64,000 nucleotides of DNA from NCBI GenBank assembly GCA_022592435.1, contig JABYQS010000010.1, forward strand, positions 62,001 to 126,000, given 5' to 3'. Numbering within the stretch: position 1 is the first letter of the stretch; each line of letters opens with the position of its first letter. Below the pieces are notes generated by a model that was not told where the DNA came from, searched no databases, and worked only from the letters and a program-made list of their open reading frames with translations. Shown piece after piece: positions 56,081-64,000 of the stretch. Both the position numbers and the translations under genes were made by a program. This stretch comes from Cerioporus squamosus. Taxonomy: Eukaryota; Basidiomycota; Agaricomycetes; Polyporales; Polyporaceae.

Positions 56081-59000
56081 TCATCGCCCCCGTTTGATAC
56101 CCACTAAAACCCCGCTATCAATGACCCATTTCGGGGGAAGGCTTCCCGCATTATCTATAATCGGCAGCCATATGCGCTCCACATCGCACGGCTTGAGGGC
56201 TCTCTTCCCTCGTGCCATCGCCGCTGTCCTCCTGTCTAGGTGAAGTCTTGAGTCCATAGTAGCGTAGAAACGATTGATGACCTCTCGCTCCGTAAATTCT
56301 GCCCCTTCCTTTTGAATGACCCGCTCACAGCGCATTTTCCAGATAAGGTGTAGAGCCTCAGTGCAAAGGATACACCAGAGGTTCTCAGTTGCCGTCTTCC
56401 GGGCACCGTTCTCCGACTTGAAGACCGCACATGCCGCCCCAAAAGCCGTCCCCCAGGACGGCTCGTGCCATTCAGCCTTGGTGAGTAACCAAAGCTGCTT
56501 CAGGAGGGACCAGATAGTTTCCTGGCCCTCCGCTCTGCAAACTAGTAAGATATGGGACATCGTCTCACACTCGCCACATATCTGGCATGTAGCCCGGTCC
56601 TGTAGAACTGCAGGCATTTTAGGGCGCAGCCAGTGCGTCCCTATCATATAACCGTCATGAACTGCCATCCACATAAACTGCGAGGCAGGGCGCGAGACGT
56701 GTCGCGCCCGAAAGGATGCCCATATAGACTCGTCAAGGAGCTGAATCCTGAAAGCAGCTTGGATACCGCTCGAGATCCGGTCTAAGTTTGCGACTGCTCT
56801 CGGTCTAGGTTTGACCTTGGTATCCTTCCTTCCGCATATGGCACGGTATGCTAACTTCTGGGTCATTGACTGCAGCTTTGCGCCTGTAATCCGGAGGTGT
56901 GTAGGGACCTCCATATGGAGTGGGTCTCCTACCGCCTTCGCTGCACCAATGGCTGCCAGTTCGTCGGCCACCTCGTTTCGCGGGTCGCCACTATGGCCCT
57001 TAACCCATTTGAAAATGGTATGTGCTTTGCGTCCTCTTAGACTGGCAACCGTCGCCTGTATGAGGGCGACATTCTTCTGCAGAAGGTAACCCGTGTCTTC
57101 ATGTTTCTGCCTCCATCTTGTTATAGAGTCCATAGTCGTTTGGGAATCGGTTTCTTGAAACACCCGTGTGCGTACACCTGCCGTGGTTGTCGCCAGAAAT
57201 GTCGCCACAATCTCGCCCGATTGATTTGACTGTTCAAACACATCCGGAAGCCGCACACATTTGTTCAGCTGGTGATTCGATTCAACATATACGCCCGCTC
57301 CAGCTTGCGCCCGTCTCTCGCCATTATGCAGACACGATCCATCCGTCGCAATCGTCACACTTGATCCATCTTCCTCCAGCGTCATGTCTAAACGGACATT
57401 CGACACCTGCTCGTCGCTCGTAAAGATTCGGAGGGTGTGGCCCAGATTGCCGTGAGTCGTGACCTTCCTGTCGAAGGGGATGAGGCCGTCGCTAAGTTGA
57501 CCTTGTCTCAGGTTCTCCATTACACCACATTCATAGTCCTCCGGATGACGCAGAACAGGGTTCCATTTGTCGGGGAGCGTACTGACCATCTCTCGAGCCC
57601 GGAAACTGCACAAGTGAGGGTTCTGGCACTTTGTCGTTTCTTTGAGACTATCACAACCAGTACATCTACAGTTGGCTCTTGGCATATGCGCCATATCGGC
57701 CTGAATCTCCGCCAGTTTCACGAAATCGCCCACCGACACTGCCTTATGATTCTCCTGCAAACAGGTGAGTAGTTTGGATGGCACTGACAGCCTACTCAGT
57801 CTGATCCGATCCGCATATACATGATCCCACATTGGCATTGCCTTCAGGATCTGGCGGGAGAAAGCAAGGCCCTCCAACCTCAATCCGTACTTACTTGCAG
57901 CCCTCATCATACCCTTCAATTCCTGCGGTAGGCCTCCAACCTTCGGCTTCCATCGTTGGAGGAAGGGATTGATACGCAATTCCGCCTGCTTAGGTCGACA
58001 GCCTTTCGGAACATGGTTTGCGAACAGGTCATCTGCAACGAAAGCCCAAAGCGGCCTATCCCTACCGAAATCGAGGTAAGTCTTAAGCCACATGATATCA
58101 ATCGCCTCATTTCTTGCTGCAAGATCCACCAGTCCCAGTCCTCCTCGCTCTATCGGTAGACATACATAGTCAGTGCTGACCGGTGTATTGTGTCGGTCGT
58201 CCCACAGATACCCTCGGATGATTTTGATAAGCCTTGCTAGGATATCGTCCGGCATCCTCTGCACTGTCGTCAGATATTGGGTCATGCCGCTCACGATCAT
58301 CTGCACGACATGTCTCTTCCCCTGCAAGGTTGCGTGGCCGGCCTTCCACCTCGCGATGACTTCCATTAGCGGTTTCCTCATGGCTACTATCTTTGTGAGG
58401 ACTAGCGTCCATACATCCACCTGGTTTATGCCATTCCCGAAAAAAGCCCCAAGAATCCTGACCGCTTCGCCCTCCTGGGCAACATGAACGCCTTTTGGGT
58501 AATTCTCCCATGAGCCTGAGATACGGTAGGTCTCCGACATCTCCTCGCGGAACTCTTGGGAGCCGATGGGGATAACTTCGGTCTTACTAATATTGAACCT
58601 TGCCTTGGCCGCCGAGCACCAGGTGTCGAGAACAAACTGGAGCACTGCAAAATCGTCATTCCTCGATAGGTATACTGTTGTGTCGTCCGCAAACAGGACT
58701 GCCTTAAGAACCTCGTTGCATCTAGGTATGTCAAAGCCGTCCAGGTCTGACTTCCTTATCATGGCTGACAGGGGTTCAATGGCTAGGTCAAAAAGTAGAC
58801 AGGAGAGGGGATCTCCCTGCCGCACGCCTCTGTAGATTCGGTATGCCTTACTTAGGATTCCGTTTATCATCACCGATGAATCTGCATTTTTATAGAGGGA
58901 CTTCACGAGTTCAATGAAAACCTCAGGGATGCCAAATTTGCGTAGGACTCTCCACAGATAATCGTGCGCGATTTTGTCGTATGCCTTTTCTTGATCGAGG

Positions 59001-61182
59001 GCAACGATGGCGCCATCCGCGTTGTTTTTCTCTGCCCATACCATCATCATCCTAGCCAATTGGGTATGGTTATGAATCCTCCTCCCAGGTACAAACCCAG
59101 CCTGTGCTCTATTGATTATTGCCGGCGCAACATCTGCCAGACGAACTGCAAGAATCTTGCTCAAGAGCTTGTAGTCCGTGTTGAGGAGAGTGATTGGGCG
59201 ATAGTTGACCACTTTCGTACGCTCACCCTTTTCCTTGTAGATCGGGGCAATCCACCCCTGGGCAAAGCACGTCCGGGAGTCAACCCCATGGCGTCGGACG
59301 TCCTCAAAAGCCGCCGTCAGGAGTTTGACAAGGTCGAAGTGAGACCTGTCTTCAAAGCGCTTGTCTTCAACGAACCTGGCATGCAAGGCCTTCCACATTT
59401 CAAAGGGGATGCCATCGAGGCCAGGAGCCGTACCATTTTTAGCGAAACGGAGGGAAAGGGCGCATTCATCGTAAGTGATCTCCGCCCCTAGGCCCTCCGC
59501 TTGCATCTCGGTTACCTCTACGTCTAAGCTGTCTAGGGCTTTACAGATGTCAACCTCTCGTTCTTCTGCAGGCTTAGTACCAGGGTCGTCTCGCTGCACC
59601 TCCATATGGTGTTTTCTTGCCATGTCGGCCATTTTGACAGAGTCGGCCTCGAAGATCTTCTCACCTGCCACGCCTAGCTGTCCCTCACGCTCAAAGGCGG
59701 GAATAATATCTCTCGGTGCGCATTCCCGGTGGAGCTTGGACCAGTACCTGGTCGGTCGCTCCCCATATATACGGTGCGTCGCCCTCGAGTTCTGCTGCTG
59801 CTGTTTGTAGCGGCGTTGTCGAAGCTGCCTTACTTGCTTTGTCAGAGCCTCCGCTTCCGCTATTCGTTCCGCTTCCGGTCGGCCTACATCGGCTTTGATA
59901 CGCTTAAGGGCTTGTTCATGCATTCTTATATCGGCCAGTAACTTCGGGACCACCTCTCGCTCACGATTGCGGGCCATCCTCATGGCATCTGTTTTGAAAC
60001 TATGGAGGATGCTCTGGGGGTTTGTATCCGCTGTCCTCCCTCCCGTCAATGTGAGCTGCTCAAGGTCTCGCATCGCTTCAATGCCTCTGCTTTTAACTGC
60101 TTTTGCTAACTTCCTGTCCTTGACCAGTTTGAGGGGGAAAATCGGACGTCCCTGACCTACTATCGGCGCGCTCTTCGACGTCAGCTGGACCATTATTAAG
60201 CTGTGGTCTGTCCTAACTCCCGCCTCGCACATCTTCCATTCTCTAGCCTGTTCAAAGAGATCAGGCGTGACATAGATCCGATCCAACCTTGAGAAAACCG
60301 CGCTTCGGCCAGATCCCCGGTGGAAGGTGTATTCACGTAGGTTTGGGTTCGTGGCCCGCCATCCGTCCGCCAGCATTAACCCTAGAGACATTTTCAGGTC
60401 ATCAAGAGCCTGAACCGATTGGTCAAAGGCGTCGTTGATCGGCAGACGATCAAGTGGGTCCTCCACAGTGTTGAAATCTCCAGCCATTAGATGGGGCTTG
60501 GGACAGTCAGGGTGGTCGTCGTAGAACTTCCGGACTTCAAGGAAAAAATGTTTCCTCTCCGCCGCACCATACGATGTGGGCGCATATACGCATAGTACAT
60601 GCCGAGTCTCCCCGCCCTGGCATGGCAGCCTGACTTGAAGGACCCTTCCCGGTATGATCTCTCTTGCCGTCGCGTCTTTTGTGTTGATATATCTCGCGTT
60701 GAGGACCACTGCAACCCCTTCTCTCTGGGTCGGGGCTTCCTGGTTCGCCGAGTGAAAACCTTGATTTTCCTCGCAAACATACTGTGGATCGCAGCCCTTC
60801 GTTCATCAGTGAGATGAGTCTCCTGTAGCAGCAGGACACCAATGCGATGGTCAGCCATCATACGGTAAATCTTTCCCCACTTATTGTCCTCATGGTCCCT
60901 AATGAGATTCCCATAGCCATTAATGTTGAGCGAGGCTACTTGCAGAGCTATACGAGCCCTCGCCTCTTTCTTCGTTCTTTTTCGTCTGCGCGAAAGCGCA
61001 GTCGCCTCTGGAGATACCTCTCCTTCGTCTGCGGGAAGCCCAATCGTTCGTCCTCCAGTTGTCTCGCTACAGCCTCTCCTACCCCCTGCACTCACTCTCC
61101 TCCTCATCGTGCTTGCATCCCCGTCGTCTTGCGTGTCGCCAATCCCGGTCCTGAGGTTATCGGATCCCGTACGGGCACGCAC
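56081..61182 (-). pseudogene. LINE-B ORF2, disrupted by a one-base deletion
   Basis: Endonuclease, reverse transcriptase and RNase H polyprotein like that of LINE-A (NINGYGN, LLLQETHL, MAGDFNTVED; ALDQEKAYDKI, RGVRQGDPLSCLLFDLAIEP, LFADDTTVYLS; TIATDGSCLHNGE, NEVADELAA; finger CQICGECETMSHILLVC). The reading frame from 61182 runs into the endonuclease, then shifts at about 60751-60760, where LINE-A has KILHSEN. One base is missing after a run of T/A, and the rest (to 56081) is open in the other frame. As it stands the protein would lack reverse transcriptase. A sequencing error in the homopolymer is possible. The first codon is GTG, as in LINE-A. Confidence 0.85.
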
Positions 61183-61715
61183 GTCTCGGGACCCTCTCTC
61201 TGAACCAGGGCACTCATAGCCTGTACCGATATTAACGCCGTTTGTGTTGTTTTGGATGAAAGAAGTGTTCGTGGTTGCAGAATGTCAGTCAGAGCACAAC
61301 CATGTTCTTGACTCAAGACAGAGAAACCCTCTGCCAGGGTGGCGTAAAACGCACGTACTTGGCACGTAGCTGCCGTTCAGTGCGCTTCGCTTTCGCGCGA
61401 CACGCCGGACCTGAAAAGGTCGCCGCTTCAGTTGATAACAAAGCTTTCCTGGCCGCAGCCAGTGTGTTGGGCCTTGTTATGGCTCGCTGAGCGGGTACGC
61501 TGCTACAGACGCACCCCAGCGGACGTAGAGTCCCGGGCAGCCATCTCCGGTACGCCATTCACCATCTACCAAGTCGCCGCTCCTTCGCCACTTTTGCCAG
61601 CCCTTTATGTGCCGACACCGTTCATCGTTCAGAAGGTATGTGAGAGGGGTTCGTTATTAGTTCGCCAGTACTAGTATTGATCTGTTACCATCCCAGGGCA
61701 GTTCAAAACGCATCA

Positions 61716-64000
61716 CTAGTTCCATCTGCCTGAGCTACCTCCGCCACGACCGAAACCACGCGGGGCCGCCCATCCACGAGCCGGCATCCTGCTCTGCCAG
61801 ACACCCCGCTGCCCTGCACCTCGTTGGCCTCCGCCTCCGCGGCCTCTCCCATTTTCGAGCTCCCATCCGCCAGCCATACCACGTCCTCGTCCGCCTCCGA
61901 AAGTGTGCGCGCCAGCACCGTGGAGGGAGTCACCTCGCCCGCCATTCACGCCTCCCCGCTTCGCTTTCCCGATCAGTTCTCGCGTATGCGACCGTTCGCC
62001 TGCCCTCGGACCTTTCCAGCCAGCCATCTTCGGAAAGGGGCACTCGCCGGCCTCGTGGTCGACGCCCCGGCATCCAGCACACCAGAAAATCTTCCTGGCT
62101 GTACCGGCACCGTTGAGGAAGATGTTGAAACGACTCGCCCGTAGGGCTGCTGCCCATTCCCTCCATCGTCCCATGTCGTCTGTCGGGGGAAAGATATACA
62201 CGTTCGCCACGAACTCCTCGTCCTCAGCCGCCGCGATTTTGATCCTGACAGAGTCGACGATGAAGTTGACACGGCGGTCTTGCGGGATGCCCTCGAGCTG
62301 CCTACTCGTCCTAGTGAGATCTTCCAGCCACTGTAGCATGCTGTCCGCGCGCAGAACGTGTAGGACCGCTGCGCGGATAGTGTCGGCATCGGGGCGCATG
62401 AAGCCCACTAGCCCGCATACCCATCGTGGGTTGCCGAGAACCCTCGGGTAGGTGATGATCGAAACCGCTCTGGTGGAGATCGTCCTCAGACTAGTCATCG
62501 TCTTCGCGCCTGCTTCCGTGAGGCCGCGAATCACCCAAACGAAAGGTAAGTCCCTAGGCTTGATAGCGTAGCTCCAGTCCGGGTCGGGAGGGACGACATA
62601 GAACCTCTTTTCGCCGGTTAGGTACGTCGTGAGGGTGGTGACCGAAGCCTCGATGTGACGATTGATCGCGCCGTCCTTCGTGAATTTGTAGTTGAAGACC
62701 GTAAAGAGGACAATGGGCTTCTTATCTTTCCACAGGACCCTCGTCCATTCGCCTGACTGCCCACCAACGATCGTCTCGGGATCGTCAAAGTGGGTCGACC
62801 ATCTACTGTCCAGGGGAGCGTCCGGTAGCACTGGCGTATCCTCGCCTTCCTCGTCGGCTGCCATTGCCGAAGGTACCGCGCCATAGTCCTCATAGGTAGC
62901 ACTCCATTCTTCAGGCGCGCCTCCGGGCTCAGTTGCGCCGCGCCGATTGTACGAACGGCCACCTTCTTGCCCCTGGTCCTCCGGATTGACGCTAGCGTGC
63001 TCGTGCGGGGCAGACTCCTCCTCTATATTCATCCTCTCGTCTTCGTCGCGGAGAGACCCAGAAAAGGGGTCGGCCTGACGCCAGTTCCGCGTCTTGTGCG
63101 CCCATGCCTTGGTGTTGGGGATGGCTGAGAAGAAGGATCCCATTCCTTCTCTAGCCTCCCCATCATCCAGGCGTCCTAAACCCTCGATCGTCGGCCTCCT
63201 TCCGAAATCATCATCGCCTCGCAGGGCGCCACGGACCGCCGGGGCATAACCGCCTGGCCAGCGATTCGTCTCGTGCCTCGGAGAGTTCCTCGAGGAGAGG
63301 AGCGTCTCCGGCTCCGGATCTGAGAGGACGTCATGGAGGTTTTGGTTTGCGCGGCCACGCCGATCGACGCCGTCAAGTAAGCTCAGGCCGTCCGGGCTCG
63401 GGTTGTGGTGCGAGCGCGAGGTCAGTCCCGCTCCGGAGGAGTTCGTCCGGGATAGACTCCTTCGTGTATGTACTCGTCCTCGCTGGAAAGTGTCGTCATC
63501 TTCGTGAGAGCTCGAGCTGAAGCTGAAGGGAGTTGGGGGTTGACCAGACATGTTCGCGTAGTTACTCGGCGTAGGGACCATGTTCTGCACAGATACAGCG
63601 CGTTGCGGGGTCGAGACAGTTACAGGACGTTGGAGACTAAAACTATGTCCGTCCCCGCCGCCCATCCTCCCCCAGGGGTTCAACATCTCCTGGATCGGCG
63701 GGAGTCGGAAGGAATTTTGGTGCACGTCGCTCGCATCGTGCTTGGGCCTTCGGGAAGACCTGTTGAGCTCCTCAGAGACGGGGGAGCCCGTCCATGGCCG
63801 CTTGGAAGCGGTCGGCAGGGCGTCAGAGGCAGAACGAGTCACCGGGGGCTCACCCAGAACATATTCACGACGTTCGGCGTCGGTCGTGCCGCGAACGTCG
63901 GTTCGGGTGCGGTTCTGCTCCTGGTTTGAGGGAGGACCACGCGCGTCGTTAGCGTAGTCTTCGACCTCGCCGTCTTCGTACTCCACTGATTCGTGGTCGT
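61716..64000 (-). CDS. LINE-B ORF1 (gag-like), 5' end outside the window
   Basis: At least 760 codons open to the window edge. Ser/Pro/acid-rich first part, then a folded region (IVLFTVFNYKFTKDGAINRH, LPFVWVIRGLTEAGAKTMTS, IIAAAEDEEF-like VANVYIF). The single knuckle is CAGCRGVDHEAGEC, then FPKMAGWKGP, which aligns with the LINE-A knuckle and its FLRMPGWNGP. The tail is strongly Arg/Gly-rich (GGGRGRGMAGG, GRGRGGGGQRG), typical of RNA-binding. No internal stop comparable to the LINE-A TAG is seen in this part. Confidence 0.8.
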   Translation of the reverse strand, partial: DHESVEYEDGEVEDYANDARGPPSNQEQNRTRTDVRGTTDAERREYVLGEPPVTRSASDALPTASKRPWTGSPVSEELNRSSRRPKHDASDVHQNSFRLPPIQEMLNPWGRMGGGDGHSFSLQRPVTVSTPQRAVSVQNMVPTPSNYANMSGQPPTPFSFSSSSHEDDDTFQRGRVHTRRSLSRTNSSGAGLTSRSHHNPSPDGLSLLDGVDRRGRANQNLHDVLSDPEPETLLSSRNSPRHETNRWPGGYAPAVRGALRGDDDFGRRPTIEGLGRLDDGEAREGMGSFFSAIPNTKAWAHKTRNWRQADPFSGSLRDEDERMNIEEESAPHEHASVNPEDQGQEGGRSYNRRGATEPGGAPEEWSATYEDYGAVPSAMAADEEGEDTPVLPDAPLDSRWSTHFDDPETIVGGQSGEWTRVLWKDKKPIVLFTVFNYKFTKDGAINRHIEASVTTLTTYLTGEKRFYVVPPDPDWSYAIKPRDLPFVWVIRGLTEAGAKTMTSLRTISTRAVSIITYPRVLGNPRWVCGLVGFMRPDADTIRAAVLHVLRADSMLQWLEDLTRTSRQLEGIPQDRRVNFIVDSVRIKIAAAEDEEFVANVYIFPPTDDMGRWREWAAALRASRFNIFLNGAGTARKIFWCAGCRGVDHEAGECPFPKMAGWKGPRAGERSHTRELIGKAKRGGVNGGRGDSLHGAGAHTFGGGRGRGMAGGWELENGRGRGGGGQRGAGQRGVWQSRMPARGWAAPRGFGRGGGSSGRWN

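Larger units (their letters stand above)
55828..64000 (-). mobile_element. LINE-B: Tad-like non-LTR retrotransposon, 5' part beyond the window
   Basis: Relative of LINE-A in the same orientation. It has a T-run interrupted by one G (55828-55848), then the same GGTGGAGCG 3' end, a matching 3' untranslated region, ORF2 with one frameshift, an inter-ORF spacer of about 0.53 kb and an ORF1 that is still open at position 64000. ORF2 protein blocks are roughly two-thirds identical to LINE-A, so they are different subfamilies rather than recent copies. Whether LINE-B also has the two accessory 5' ORFs cannot be seen here. Confidence 0.88.

Overview
This is nuclear DNA of a filamentous basidiomycete, probably an agaricomycete. 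The evidence is compact genes broken by many 45-70 nt GT-AG introns with CTAAT-type branch sites, GC-rich coding sequence, and fungal proteins throughout (Vma21, Loa1/Vps66, Kch1, Ufe1, Tvp38, GH79). A polypore is a plausible guess, but I cannot establish the order from sequence alone.

Layout. 0.9-12.8 kb: a dense block with a GH79 glycosidase, syntaxin-18/Ufe1, a Tvp38-type membrane protein, a Loa1-type acyltransferase, a two-RRM SR-like splicing factor and a Cys/Met-metabolism PLP enzyme. 12.9-25.7 kb: a 12.8-kb non-LTR retrotransposon (LINE-A) on the minus strand, bounded by a 15-bp target-site duplication; it has the usual ORF1 and ORF2 and two further 5' ORFs that resemble each other. 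26-43.2 kb: a second gene block with a double-psi beta-barrel secreted protein, UTP12, aspartyl aminopeptidase, a GNAT protein, IMP4, ALG8, VMA21, a PAT-like GNAT protein, and two divergently transcribed ribonucleotide reductase small-subunit genes. 43.2-45.4 kb: repeat-rich DNA without a recognisable gene. 45.4-52.0 kb: a second, unrelated LINE (LINE-C, 6.55 kb, 16-bp target-site duplication). 52.1-55.5 kb: IMP2 and KCH1. 55.8 kb to the window end: LINE-B, a diverged relative of LINE-A, cut by the window edge.

The host genes are mostly housekeeping: ribosome biogenesis (UTP12, IMP4), secretory pathway and glycosylation (UFE1, TVP38, ALG8, VMA21), lipid synthesis (LOA1), mitochondrial protein maturation (IMP2), dNTP synthesis (RNR2 pair). 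They form no metabolic cluster.

The most notable points are: (1) the giant LINE-A with two accessory ORFs; (2) the RNR2 head-to-head pair, with seven ACGCGT (MluI cell-cycle box) sites in about 700 bp and a one-base frameshift in one copy; (3) all three LINEs inserted in the same orientation in short 5' regions of host genes; (4) tiny exons in ALG8 (16 nt) and IMP4 (the ATG alone). Exon boundaries were read by eye and are approximate. Sequence differences called frameshifts could be assembly errors.
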